Below are positions 1-9,060 of a stretch of 64,000 nt of DNA, one piece after another (positions within the stretch are counted from its first letter, which is position 1; each line of letters starts with the position of its first letter). A program made the translations under genes and the position numbers. The stretch lies in assembly GCF_002933815.1 (NCBI RefSeq), contig NZ_BEYR01000002.1, forward strand, positions 372,001-436,000, written 5' to 3'. The notes beneath the pieces were generated by a model that searched no databases, had not been told where the DNA came from, and was given only the letters and a program-made list of their open reading frames with translations. Origin of the DNA: Sphingobacterium sp. HMA12. Its GTDB lineage: Bacteria > Bacteroidota > Bacteroidia > Sphingobacteriales > Sphingobacteriaceae.

Positions 1-312
1 GTGTCCAGCTACGATAACCTGTTTTACTTTTAACACGTTGACCGCATAATCCAGTACACTCAATAAGCTCATGTCCGAGTGGATAACCATATTGGCGATG
101 TTACGGTGCACGAAAACCTCGCCTGGTTTTGTACCGGTCAACTCGTTGGCTGGTACACGGCTGTCTGCACAGCCGATCCAAAGAATTTCTGGATTTTGAC
201 CTTTTGCAAGTTGTTGGAAACGTCCTGTGGTATCATTTTTTACAAAATCCATCCACTCTTTGTTCCCTTTAATAATATTGTCAAATCCTATTTTTAAATC
301 TTTATTTTCCAT
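1..312 (-). CDS. beta-carbonic anhydrase, N-terminal 104 residues (cut by window edge)
   Basis: Reading the minus strand from the ATG at 312 gives an open frame running off the window start. It carries the beta-class carbonic anhydrase zinc signature C-A-D-S-R (preceded by ILWIG) and ends at the window edge in VIVAGH, where the family has the zinc-binding histidine of the H-x-x-C pair. The enzyme interconverts CO2 and bicarbonate in the cytoplasm. It lies 79 nt downstream of the SulP transporter on the same strand, the well-known SulP/carbonic anhydrase pairing, so bicarbonate supply is the likely joint role. A small hairpin (TTGTTT/AAACAA, 374-389) lies just behind the transporter stop. The C-terminal half is outside the window, so intactness cannot be judged. 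Confidence 0.93.
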   Translation of the reverse strand, partial: MENKDLKIGFDNIIKGNKEWMDFVKNDTTGRFQQLAKGQNPEILWIGCADSRVPANELTGTKPGEVFVHRNIANMVIHSDMSLLSVLDYAVNVLKVKQVIVAGH

Positions 313-391
313 ATTCTCTATTTGCCCAAAAGGCGTTTTTTCAATTTTATATTAATACAAATTTCTAAATCTATTGTTTATTCAAACAACT

Positions 392-1927
392 TTATTTTTT
401 ATATACGACCTGTAAAAGCTCGATGTCCTTGCCTTTACTTTTTGCGTTCTGTTCGAAGTCCTTGATGACTTCAATAACGTCTTTGTCGATAAATTTACTG
501 AATGTCCCATCGATAAGGATCTTACTTACTGATTTTGGCAAACTATACAGTTTCTGTTGGATAGGAACCTTATTCAGAAATGACACTTCCTCCGCTAATG
601 TGATCACCGCCTTATCTTCTTCGTTGTCTTTTTCGATCTTATACTTAAAGGCATTTTTCATATTTGCCCGGAGAATATAGAACGTAGCCACAACGATTCC
701 GATGCCAACACCCATTAATAGATCTGTCATTACAATCGCTACAATAGTCACAAAAAATGGAATGAATTGATCCAGCCCTTTTCGATACATTGATGTAAAT
801 AAGCTTGGTTTAGCTAATTTATATCCCGTATGAAGTAGAATTGCAGCAAGACATGCCAACGGAATCATATTTAACATGGTCGGGATAGCTAGCATGGCGA
901 CAAGTAGCCAGATGCCGTGTAGAATTGCGGATTGCCTTGTCTTTCCACCCGCATTGACGTTGGCTGATGAGCGTACAATAACGGAGGTCAATGGCAAACC
1001 TCCAAGAAGTCCGCTTGTCATATTCCCGATTCCCTGGGCAACCAGCTCGCGGTTAGTGGGGGTATTGCGTTTATATGGATCAATCTTGTCTACGGCTTCA
1101 ATACTCAATAGCGTCTCCAAGCTGGCAATAATGGCAATGGTAAATGCCGCAATCCATACTTCTTTATTGACGATCTGGGTGAAGTCAGGTAATGTGAATA
1201 GACCTGTAAACTCAGCAAACGATCCTACAATTGGCACGAGCACAAATTGTTTGTCGTGTAATTGAAATGTAGAGCCATTAAAAAGATAAGCCAAAGCGAC
1301 ACCGACAATCACGACTACCAGCGGAGCAGGCACTTTATTCAATTTTGGGATTGCTGGCCAAAAGATCAGAATCGCTAAGGATAGGGCACAGATAATCAAT
1401 GCGCCAAAATTGATGGCTGAGACCACAGTGTCAAAATATGCACCTATACCGTGTCCGTTGTCCAATTCAAAAGCATGTGTTTCGATCAATCCCAAGGCTA
1501 AAGGGATTTGTTTCATGATAATGGTAATACCAATAGCGGCCAACATACCGACAATAACGGCGGAAGGGAAATAATTTCCGATCATACCCGCTTTTAGAAT
1601 ACCAAGAATCACCTGAACTACACCTGCGATGACAACCGCAAGGAGAAAGGTTTCATAAGCACCTAGGCTCTGAATGGCGCCTAGAACAATAACTGTGAGG
1701 CCAGCAGCTGGCCCACTTACGCTGAGTGGTGATTTACTGATTGAAGCAACAACGATTCCACCAATTACACCAGTCAATAATCCTGCAAACAATGGCGCAC
1801 CCGAGGCCATTGCAATTCCCAAACATAATGGAAGTGCCACCAAAAACACCACAACACTAGCAGGGAAATCATATTTTAAGTCTCTTTTCGAAAGTTTCAG
1901 AAAAGCCGACGTACGAATTCCAAACAT
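392..1927 (-). CDS. SulP family anion (bicarbonate/sulfate) transporter
   Basis: The 511-residue protein has the SulP layout: a short cytoplasmic start, the first conserved membrane segment with PASVVVFLVALPLCLGIA around residues 20-40, about a dozen hydrophobic segments to roughly residue 425, then a short C-terminal STAS-like domain (IPIQQKLYSLPKSVSKILIDGTF onward). SulP proteins are inner-membrane carriers of sulfate, bicarbonate or related anions. Substrate cannot be read from sequence alone, but the carbonic anhydrase gene directly downstream favours bicarbonate (BicA-like). The length is slightly short for the family because the STAS domain is compact. It would be transcribed first in the two-gene unit. 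Confidence 0.92.
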   Translation of the reverse strand: MFGIRTSAFLKLSKRDLKYDFPASVVVFLVALPLCLGIAMASGAPLFAGLLTGVIGGIVVASISKSPLSVSGPAAGLTVIVLGAIQSLGAYETFLLAVVIAGVVQVILGILKAGMIGNYFPSAVIVGMLAAIGITIIMKQIPLALGLIETHAFELDNGHGIGAYFDTVVSAINFGALIICALSLAILIFWPAIPKLNKVPAPLVVVIVGVALAYLFNGSTFQLHDKQFVLVPIVGSFAEFTGLFTLPDFTQIVNKEVWIAAFTIAIIASLETLLSIEAVDKIDPYKRNTPTNRELVAQGIGNMTSGLLGGLPLTSVIVRSSANVNAGGKTRQSAILHGIWLLVAMLAIPTMLNMIPLACLAAILLHTGYKLAKPSLFTSMYRKGLDQFIPFFVTIVAIVMTDLLMGVGIGIVVATFYILRANMKNAFKYKIEKDNEEDKAVITLAEEVSFLNKVPIQQKLYSLPKSVSKILIDGTFSKFIDKDVIEVIKDFEQNAKSKGKDIELLQVVYKK

Positions 1928-2107
1928 AAAATTTGTGTTTATCTGTATAATAAATCTTCTTGAATCCGCCTATTGCAATAGCAATGGTACCGATTGAAGG
2001 CTACTCGATGCTTTGTGCATTGGCATTATCAGGAAAAATCAATAAGAAACCGCATACTGGGATTCAGTATGTGGATAATTTGAATACAATCCATAAGGAC
2101 GTATTTA

Positions 2108-2443
2108 TTAACAGTTAGGAGGCGGCGTTGGAACCGTAGGATGGAAAGCTAAAATGCTTTTCTCGTTTTTTAGGTAATTCTTTTGTTTTCCTTGGTTCTC
2201 AACAATGATTGTTTCGAATACAATGGGTTCGTCAGTTTTTGTATTGAAAAATTTTGAGGCAGTCTCAAGCGTGTCTGTGCTTGCGCCATTGTTGTTCTCG
2301 ATTTCTATTTGTAAAACAATTTGAAGAATCGTGTTTTGGTCCAGGCTATTGGAAAAAATAGGTGATATAGAGATGGCCATCTTTGTAAAAAAGATGATCG
2401 CACATAAGAATGCTGCCACAAATCTAAATCTCTTATTTAACAT
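2108..2443 (-). CDS. small exported or membrane-anchored protein of unknown function
   Basis: This 111-residue protein is not one I recognise. It starts with basic residues (MLNKRFR) followed by a hydrophobic stretch to about residue 30, consistent with a signal peptide or an N-terminal membrane anchor. The remainder is polar and ends in a proline-rich tail finishing TVPTPPPNC. It stands alone between the SulP gene, same strand, and the divergent HerA-like gene; 180 nt separate it from SulP, so co-transcription is uncertain. The codon pattern and ATG start look normal. It may be an envelope protein; no function should be assigned. Confidence 0.6.
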   Translation of the reverse strand: MLNKRFRFVAAFLCAIIFFTKMAISISPIFSNSLDQNTILQIVLQIEIENNNGASTDTLETASKFFNTKTDEPIVFETIIVENQGKQKNYLKNEKSILAFHPTVPTPPPNC

Positions 2444-2614
2444 TTTTTAGTACCTTTAATCGTGTTTGTTTTACATGGTAAAAATAGCAATTCTATGTTA
2501 ATTTCAAATTAAAAGTGCATAAAAAATGAATTTTGGCACGAAATTGTGACGAAAAGATTATTTTTTGGAAAGTTTTCAATAGTGTTTATGAATTATAAAT
2601 ATTAAGCCTTTTCT

Positions 2615-4156
2615 ATGGCAAATAAAGAACAATTTATCGAGAAGGTTCAGGCTTCTTATAACCCCAAGGGGGCTTTTATATATTTGGGAGCTGGTATTTT
2701 GAATGGTGAAATTTTAGCCGAAGCAAAGGTCAATCTGGCGCTGAAAATGATGAATCGCCATGGGCTGATCGCCGGTGCGACAGGAACAGGGAAAACGCGG
2801 ACGCTCCAATTGATAGCTGAGCAGTTATCGGATGCCTCCGTACCTGTATTTATGCTGGATGTAAAAGGCGATCTTTCTGGTCTTGCCGTCCCCGGCGTTA
2901 CCAATCAAGCCTTATTGGATCGTGGAAATGCGGTAGGGGTCCCCTTTGAACCCGCAAGTTTTCCGGTAGAATTGTATTCGCTGTCGGGCAACAAAGGTAT
3001 TCCGATGCGAATTACGATAGATGATTTTGGACCGGTCCTGTTGGGCCGGATCTTGGAGCTGAATGAAACACAGACCGGAGTTTTGGCGGCCATGTTTAAG
3101 TATGCGCAAGATCATCAGATGCCATTGATAGACTTTACCGATACCAAGAAATTATTAACTTATCTCTCTGACGGTCCTGGAAGTGAAGAGATCAAGAACG
3201 ATTATGGTAAGATCAGTTCAGCAAGTTCGGGGACAATCTTGCGTAAGATTGTCGCTTTGGAGCAACAAGGACTTGCCCATATCTTTGGTGAGAAGGAATT
3301 TGATATCAATGACTTATTTCAGAAAGTTGATGGCAAGGGTATGATCAGTTTGCTGAACATTTCCGATGTACAGGATCAGCCAGTGCTTTATTCGACTTTT
3401 TTATTGAGCTTGCTCGCACAACTGTTTAAGAATATGCCTGAAGTAGGGGATCTGGATAAGCCGAAATTGGTGTTTTTCTTTGATGAGGCACATCTTCTTT
3501 TCAACGGAGCTTCCAAAGCCTTTTTAACGCAAGTTGATCAGATTATCCGTCTTATCCGCTCCAAGGGGATCGGTGTGTTTTTCTGTACACAGTCTCCGAC
3601 AGATGTTCCGGAGTCCGTATTGGCGCAATTGGGAAATCGGGTACAACACGCTTTGCGAGCCTTTACACCCAATGATGCCGAAAATCTGAAAAAAACGGTC
3701 AAAACCTATCCCAAATCAGATTTTTACGAGATTGATCAAGTGTTGACTTCTTTGGGTACCGGTCAGGCCTTAATTACCGTGCTGAATGATAAGGGTATTC
3801 CTACAGAAGTGGTGGCGACCCATCTGGTACCTGCCCGTGCTGTCATGGGACCAGCGGATGATGCGACAATCAATCAGATTATCAATCAGTCAGACCTGAA
3901 GGTAAAATATCAGGAAAGGCAGGAAAATCGTTCGGCGGCCGAGATGATCGATGAAAAAATGCAAGTTGTGCAACAGGAGGAACAGCGCGCAGCAGCAGAG
4001 AAAGAAGCAGCCAAAGCCGACAGGCCGACATCGAAAAGACAAACACCACTGGAAGCCGCCCAGCGTACCGCAACAACGACACTCGCAAGAGAAGGGGTCA
4101 AGCTTTTAGGGAAATTAGCAACCGGTCTATTGAATGCATTCTTAAAGAAGAAATAA
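2615..4156 (+). CDS. HerA-like / DUF853 family P-loop ATPase (YjgR-like)
   Basis: The 513-residue protein opens with the DUF853 N-terminal region and has a Walker A motif GATGTGKT at residues 54-61 and a Walker B stretch VFFFDEAH near residue 287. This is the HerA/FtsK-superfamily ATPase core seen in E. coli YjgR. The C-terminal 75 residues are rich in Ala, Glu, Gln and Arg and likely form a coiled coil. Members are cytoplasmic ATPases whose precise substrate is not established; the name helicase is by homology only. It is a single-gene unit with its own upstream region, and the next gene has its own promoter. Confidence 0.88.
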   Translation: MANKEQFIEKVQASYNPKGAFIYLGAGILNGEILAEAKVNLALKMMNRHGLIAGATGTGKTRTLQLIAEQLSDASVPVFMLDVKGDLSGLAVPGVTNQALLDRGNAVGVPFEPASFPVELYSLSGNKGIPMRITIDDFGPVLLGRILELNETQTGVLAAMFKYAQDHQMPLIDFTDTKKLLTYLSDGPGSEEIKNDYGKISSASSGTILRKIVALEQQGLAHIFGEKEFDINDLFQKVDGKGMISLLNISDVQDQPVLYSTFLLSLLAQLFKNMPEVGDLDKPKLVFFFDEAHLLFNGASKAFLTQVDQIIRLIRSKGIGVFFCTQSPTDVPESVLAQLGNRVQHALRAFTPNDAENLKKTVKTYPKSDFYEIDQVLTSLGTGQALITVLNDKGIPTEVVATHLVPARAVMGPADDATINQIINQSDLKVKYQERQENRSAAEMIDEKMQVVQQEEQRAAAEKEAAKADRPTSKRQTPLEAAQRTATTTLAREGVKLLGKLATGLLNAFLKKK

Positions 4157-4222
4157 CACTAATTTTTTAATAATTTTCGTTCCAATACGCTATTTTTAAC
4201 AACTGTTTGGTACTTAGCTACA

Positions 4223-4254
4223 TTTGCTTTTAAGGGCAATTTTAGCTAAGTTTG
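4223..4254 (+). promoter_or_regulatory. Bacteroidota-type promoter of the nucleotidyltransferase gene
   Basis: TTTG at 4223-4226, 20 nt spacer, TAAGTTTG at 4247-4254. This matches the -33 TTTG / -7 TAnnTTTG consensus of the phylum and gives a leader of about 30 nt before the ATG at 4291. Confidence 0.75.
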
Positions 4255-4290
4255 CGGACGAAAAGAAAGTTCTATTAATACAATTTAAAT

Positions 4291-5202
4291 ATGAGTAAAC
4301 CAACCCTTTTGATTTTGGCAGCAGGAATGGCTAGCCGGTATGGTTCTTTAAAACAAGTAGATGGTTTTGGCCCAAACGGCGAGACAATTATTGACTATTC
4401 AATCTATGATGCCATTCGCGCAGGATTTGGAAAAGTTGTATTCATTATTCGGGAAGAATTCCTGGAAAAGATGAAAGACGTTTTTGATAAAAAATTGGCA
4501 GGTAAAATAGAAGTAGACTACGCTTTTCAAGATTTTGATTTAACGAAATTTGGCGTGAATCACGTCATTGAAAGAACGAAACCCTGGGGTACGGCACATG
4601 CTGTCATGAGCGCTAAGGATAAGGTGAACGAACCATTCTGTGTGATCAATGCAGACGATTTTTATGGTTCGGATTCTTTCGACAAAATGGCCAAGTTTTT
4701 AACAACTGAAGTTTCAGACGAGCAGATGTCATTGATGGGCTTTCAGGTCGGAAATACAATGTCTGATTACGGCTATGTATCACGTGGAGTATGTGAAGTT
4801 AGTCCTACTGGTCATATGGAAAGTGTCACTGAACGTACCAACATCTATTACAAAGGTGATGGCGACGATCGCAAGATTGTTTATGAAGAAAACGGTGTTG
4901 AAAACGATTTGGATCCAGAGACACGTGTTTCGATGAACTTTTGGGGCTTTACACCAAAAATATTTGAGGTCGCGCAAGCGATGTTCCCAGCTTTTGTTGA
5001 GGAAAACAAAGAGAATTTAAAGGCAGAGTTCTTTATTCCTTCGGTGCCAGATTATATGGTGAAGCATAAACTGGCGGATTTTAAAGTTATCCCAACCTCC
5101 TCAAAATGGTTCGGAGTGACCTATAAAGAAGATAAACCTATTGTGCAAGAATCAATTTCTAAATTGGTTGCCGATGGTGTATATCCTGAGAAGTTATTTT
5201 AA
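4291..5202 (+). CDS. NTP-transferase family nucleotidyltransferase (sugar-phosphate type)
   Basis: The 303-residue protein begins with the nucleotide-binding signature LILAAGMASRYGSLKQ at residues 6-21, the GxGxRxxPLxK-like loop of sugar-1-phosphate nucleotidyltransferases. A metal-binding aspartate pair is visible in VINADDFYG. Such enzymes transfer a nucleotidyl group from NTP to a sugar phosphate in the cytoplasm. The exact sugar is not evident, and it lacks the longer C-terminal acyltransferase or left-handed helix domains of GlmU-like relatives. It has its own promoter (4223-4254) and a strong terminator (5228-5258), so it is probably monocistronic. Confidence 0.85.
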   Translation: MSKPTLLILAAGMASRYGSLKQVDGFGPNGETIIDYSIYDAIRAGFGKVVFIIREEFLEKMKDVFDKKLAGKIEVDYAFQDFDLTKFGVNHVIERTKPWGTAHAVMSAKDKVNEPFCVINADDFYGSDSFDKMAKFLTTEVSDEQMSLMGFQVGNTMSDYGYVSRGVCEVSPTGHMESVTERTNIYYKGDGDDRKIVYEENGVENDLDPETRVSMNFWGFTPKIFEVAQAMFPAFVEENKENLKAEFFIPSVPDYMVKHKLADFKVIPTSSKWFGVTYKEDKPIVQESISKLVADGVYPEKLF

Positions 5203-5227
5203 GAGCTAGTAGAAATAGCTTATATTG

Positions 5228-5258
5228 AACCTGTATTGGCAACAATACAGGTTTTTTT
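5228..5258 (+). terminator. rho-independent terminator after the nucleotidyltransferase
   Basis: A perfect 10-bp stem ACCTGTATTG/CAATACAGGT with a GCAA loop is followed by a run of seven T. Confidence 0.9.
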
Positions 5259-5329
5259 GTGCTAACCAAGCGATGTTGCGAATGGGAGCTATGTTGTTCT
5301 ATATTATGATAAAAAAGTGAATTGTTTAA

Positions 5330-6007
5330 ATGAAAAAAATAGGTAAGGTGTTAGGATATATTATTTTAGGAATTATAGGATTTTGTGTTTTATATCTTGT
5401 TGCTGAATATTGTCTGTCGCGACTCTCCGCATCATCTAAGGAGGTTTCTACAGATCAGACCATTCAGGTGTTTGTCAAATCCAATGGTGTACATACGGAT
5501 ATTGTATTGCCGGTTGTGATGAAAGAACTGGATTGGTCCAATGTGTTTCCTTATGCCAATACGGTCGGTAAAAAAACGGGCTATCAGTATATGGGTATAG
5601 GTTGGGGGGATAAGGGGTTTTATTTGGATACACCAGAGTGGAAAGATCTTAAAGCATCTACGGCTTTTGTAGCAGCCTTTGGATTGGGGCAATCAGCAAT
5701 ACATGTCACCTACTATCATTCCATGCAAGAGAATGATCTGTGTTTTGGGTATAAGATCAATGAGAAGCAATATCGTGCATTGGTAAAGTATATCTATGAT
5801 TCGCTGGATTTGCGTGAAGGTAGTCCCATATTGGTGCAGACAGATGCACAATATGACGATGCAGATGCCTTTTACGAAGCGAAAGGTGCTTATAGCATGT
5901 TCTATTCCTGTAATACTTGGACAAACATTGCGTTGAAAAAAGCGGATATGCCAGCGGGAATCTGGGCGACATTGGATAAAGGCATATTGAGCCATTATCG
6001 TAAATAG
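5330..6007 (+). CDS. TIGR02117 / DUF2459 family membrane-anchored protein
   Basis: The 225-residue protein has one N-terminal membrane segment (about residues 5-27) and an extracytoplasmic domain with family hallmarks: VKSNGVHTDIVLPV, the GWGDKGFYLDTP block, and YSCNTWTN near the C-terminus. The conserved Cys and His positions resemble those of papain-like NlpC/P60-type folds, which is inference rather than an established activity. Family function is unknown. It lies between two strong terminators and is probably transcribed alone. Confidence 0.85.
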   Translation: MKKIGKVLGYIILGIIGFCVLYLVAEYCLSRLSASSKEVSTDQTIQVFVKSNGVHTDIVLPVVMKELDWSNVFPYANTVGKKTGYQYMGIGWGDKGFYLDTPEWKDLKASTAFVAAFGLGQSAIHVTYYHSMQENDLCFGYKINEKQYRALVKYIYDSLDLREGSPILVQTDAQYDDADAFYEAKGAYSMFYSCNTWTNIALKKADMPAGIWATLDKGILSHYRK

Positions 6008-6090
6008 CGGCAGTCTATTTATTGATCCGCCGAAAAATAGATAGACAGTTCTTTCCTTTTCTGAAAAAAGAGCGAACTGTTCTTAACAGA

Positions 6091-6126
6091 AAAAAGCTCC
6101 GGACATACACATGTCCGGAGCTTTTT
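6091..6126. terminator. bidirectional terminator between the TIGR02117 gene and dnaK
   Basis: A perfect 16-bp stem with outer A/T tracts (AAAAAGCTCCGGACAT paired with its complement at 6111-6126, loop ACAC) serves both convergent genes. Confidence 0.9.
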
Positions 6127-6144
6127 GTTTATCAGGAGGAGTGA

Positions 6145-8052
6145 TTATTTCACTTCTTCGTAATCTACGTCAGTGACGTCATCACCACCTTGTTGGCTTC
6201 CGCTCTGTGCTTGACCAGCATCTCCTTGTGGTTGCTGCGCGCTACCTTGAGAAGCTGCATACATCTCTTCTGAAGCCGCGTTCCAAGCATTTTGCAATTC
6301 TTCAGAAGCTGCATCAATATCGGCGAAGTTTTTCGCTTCGTATGCTGCTTTTAATTTTGTTAAGCCAGCTTCGATAGGAGCTTTTTTATCTGCTGAAATT
6401 TTGTCGCCATATTCTTTCAATTGTTTTTCAGTTGAGAAGATCAGGGCATCAGCTGCATTTACTTTGTCAGCTTCTTCTTTCATTTTTTTATCGGCATCAG
6501 CATTTGCTTCTGCTTCCTCTTTCATGCGTTTGATTTCGTCATCAGATAAACCTGAAGATGCTTCAATACGGATGTTTTGTTCCTTACCAGTTGCTTTATC
6601 TTTTGCTGACACTTTGATGATACCGTTGGCATCAATGTCAAACGTAACTTCAATTTGAGGTACTCCACGAGGTGCAGGAGGGATATCGTTCAAATGGAAA
6701 CGACCGATTGTACGGTTTTGGCTTGCCATTGGACGCTCACCCTGTAAGATGTGGATTTCCACAGATGGTTGGTTGTCTGAAGCTGTCGAGAATGTTTCCG
6801 ATTTTTTAGTCGGGATAGTCGTATTCGCCTCAATCAATTTGGTCATCACACCACCCATTGTTTCAATACCTAATGAAAGTGGAGTTACATCCAATAATAA
6901 TACATCTTTTACTTCACCAGTCAAAACACCACCTTGGATTGCAGCACCTAAAGCAACAACTTCGTCAGGGTTTACACCTTTAGAAGGCTCTTTTCCGAAG
7001 AAAGCTTTTACAGCGTCAACAATTGCAGGGATACGCGTAGAACCACCTACTAAGATAATTTCGTCGATATCCGATTTGCTGAAACCAGCATTTTTCAATG
7101 CAGACTCACAAGGAGCAATTGTTCTCTTGATCAAGTCAGCTGCCAAAGCCTCAAATTTAGCACGTGATAATGTACGAACTAAGTGTTTTGGACCAGTTGC
7201 ATCTGCCGTGATATATGGCAAGTTGATTTCAGTAGAAGTTGCACTTGATAATTCAATTTTCGCTTTTTCAGCAGCTTCTTTCAAACGTTGCAACGCCATT
7301 GGGTCTTTTTTCAAGTCAAAGCCATTGTTTTCGTTTTTGAATTCTTCATTCAACCAGTTAATGATTACGTTATCGAAGTCATCACCACCTAAGTGAGTAT
7401 CACCGTCAGTAGATTTTACTTCAAATACGCCATCACCTAATTCCAATACGGAAACGTCATGTGTACCACCACCACAGTCAAACACAACGATCTTCATATC
7501 TTTGTGTGCTTTATCCAAACCGTAAGCTAAAGCAGCGGCAGTAGGCTCGTTGATGATACGTTTAACCGATAAACCAGCGATTTCACCAGCTTCTTTTGTT
7601 GCTTGACGTTGTGCATCGTTGAAGTATGCAGGTACTGTGATGACAGCCTCAGTTACTTCTTGACCTAAGAAGTCTTCAGCAGTTTTCTTCATTTTTTGAA
7701 GAATCATTGCAGAGATTTCTTGTGGAGTATATTTACGGTCGTCTATTTCTACGCGTGGTGTATTATTGTCACCTTTAACGATGTTATAAGGTACGTGTTC
7801 AGCTTCTTTTACTGCCTCATCATATGAAAGTCCCATAAAACGTTTAATAGAGTAGATCGTTTTATGCGGATTAGTAATTGCTTGACGTTTAGCTGGATCA
7901 CCCACTTTACGTTCGCCACCTTCTACGAAAGCTACAATGGAAGGAGTGGTACGTTTACCTTCGTTGTTCGTAATTACTACAGGCTCGTTACCTTCCATTA
8001 CGGCAACACATGAGTTTGTAGTACCTAAGTCAATTCCTATAATTTTAGACAT
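6145..8052 (-). CDS. dnaK: molecular chaperone DnaK (Hsp70)
   Basis: The 635-residue protein is a full-length Hsp70. It has the N-terminal phosphate-1 motif [17 protein letters not shown], the ATPase motif [17 protein letters not shown], the conserved hinge and linker [17 protein letters not shown], and the C-terminal acidic tail [12 protein letters not shown] after a Gln/Gly-rich stretch. It binds exposed hydrophobic peptides in an ATP cycle with DnaJ and GrpE in the cytoplasm. dnaJ and grpE are not adjacent here, as is common in this phylum, and it ends at a bidirectional terminator. No CIRCE element was seen in its leader. Confidence 0.98.
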   Translation of the reverse strand: MSKIIGIDLGTTNSCVAVMEGNEPVVITNNEGKRTTPSIVAFVEGGERKVGDPAKRQAITNPHKTIYSIKRFMGLSYDEAVKEAEHVPYNIVKGDNNTPRVEIDDRKYTPQEISAMILQKMKKTAEDFLGQEVTEAVITVPAYFNDAQRQATKEAGEIAGLSVKRIINEPTAAALAYGLDKAHKDMKIVVFDCGGGTHDVSVLELGDGVFEVKSTDGDTHLGGDDFDNVIINWLNEEFKNENNGFDLKKDPMALQRLKEAAEKAKIELSSATSTEINLPYITADATGPKHLVRTLSRAKFEALAADLIKRTIAPCESALKNAGFSKSDIDEIILVGGSTRIPAIVDAVKAFFGKEPSKGVNPDEVVALGAAIQGGVLTGEVKDVLLLDVTPLSLGIETMGGVMTKLIEANTTIPTKKSETFSTASDNQPSVEIHILQGERPMASQNRTIGRFHLNDIPPAPRGVPQIEVTFDIDANGIIKVSAKDKATGKEQNIRIEASSGLSDDEIKRMKEEAEANADADKKMKEEADKVNAADALIFSTEKQLKEYGDKISADKKAPIEAGLTKLKAAYEAKNFADIDAASEELQNAWNAASEEMYAASQGSAQQPQGDAGQAQSGSQQGGDDVTDVDYEEVK

Positions 8053-8184
8053 ATCTTGTATTTTAATTTTTTACTTAAATAAATTCTATCACTCTATTAT
8101 CAACCCTTATGCCAATCCGAATGTTTTGTAAAAAAATCACTATTTGTCATCAATTTGTCGTTAGGTACTGCCAAACTGACATTT

Positions 8185-9060
8185 TCAATAGACAAGTTGC
8201 TCCAAGATCCGTTTTTTTGCTGACTCATTTTGCCGATTGCGTGGCATATATCTGCCAAAGAGCGCTGAAAATTCCTCCAATTTCATCTGTTTTGATTTTT
8301 TGTCCCGCCAATCTGTGGGGACGAGGTTATTGGTATAGGCGATATTTGTTGCCCAGTATTGGATGTGCATCTCTGGTATGACCAGTCCCAATATCATCCC
8401 CGGAAGACCATGGCTCAGGGCTGGACCAGCAGAGACCGGTATTTCTTCGGCATAGTAGGCAATCAGATAAAGGGAGTCTTTGGTAGCCCCATTTACCCGT
8501 CGACAGTTGACGCCAGCGATATTACGAAATTCCTCGGTAAAGCGCCAGGTGATGCTGTCCAAGGTTTCGGAAAGCAAATATTTCTCATCGATATCCAATT
8601 GAATGTCTGCTGTTCCGGCTTTTAAATCCTGATAAAGTACTTTTCCATTTTTATTGGCACCACCTCTGAGCATACCGCGTTGGTTTCCGCCCCGTGAACC
8701 CCCTTGATTTCGACCGCCTCTGCCACTTGCAGTAATACTGGGGGCCAGCATTTTGCCTTCTCCGTTCTGCTTTTCGGCACTTGTGTTTTCTTCGGGCATA
8801 AGTACGGTAGCATTCTCATCAAAGTATAGGTTCATTCGATCCGTATGCGAGTCCGGCATTTTATCGAGATGCTCCATAAAACCCATCCCCCGATCCATCA
8901 TTTTTGAGCTCATGTCATTGGACATTTGTCGCATGCGTGCTTTTGTATACGTCACCTTGTCAAAACTAATGATCCCTCTATTGCCAAAATAGGCGTATTG
9001 CGCCTGGAGAGATAATCCGGTGAGACAGGATATAATAATGGTCAAATATGTTTTAATCAT
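8185..9060 (-). CDS. GLPGLI family protein with a Gly/Arg-rich insert
   Basis: This 291-residue exported protein has a signal peptide (residues 1-20, ending LSLQAQ) and the family-naming motif as GLPGMILGL in the C-terminal half. The function of GLPGLI proteins is unknown; they are secreted Bacteroidota proteins usually encoded beside a TonB-dependent receptor, as here. Residues 121-138 form an unusual Gly/Arg-rich segment with several RGG-like triplets. Its ATG overlaps the stop of the upstream receptor gene by 8 nt (shared ATGATTAA), indicating translational coupling. Confidence 0.88.
   Translation of the reverse strand: MIKTYLTIIISCLTGLSLQAQYAYFGNRGIISFDKVTYTKARMRQMSNDMSSKMMDRGMGFMEHLDKMPDSHTDRMNLYFDENATVLMPEENTSAEKQNGEGKMLAPSITASGRGGRNQGGSRGGNQRGMLRGGANKNGKVLYQDLKAGTADIQLDIDEKYLLSETLDSITWRFTEEFRNIAGVNCRRVNGATKDSLYLIAYYAEEIPVSAGPALSHGLPGMILGLVIPEMHIQYWATNIAYTNNLVPTDWRDKKSKQMKLEEFSALFGRYMPRNRQNESAKKRILEQLVY

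Noticed and set aside
8109..8381. Plus-strand frame opposite the GLPGLI gene and dnaK leader.
   Set aside because: It is a shadow of the minus-strand gene without its own promoter or protein signature.
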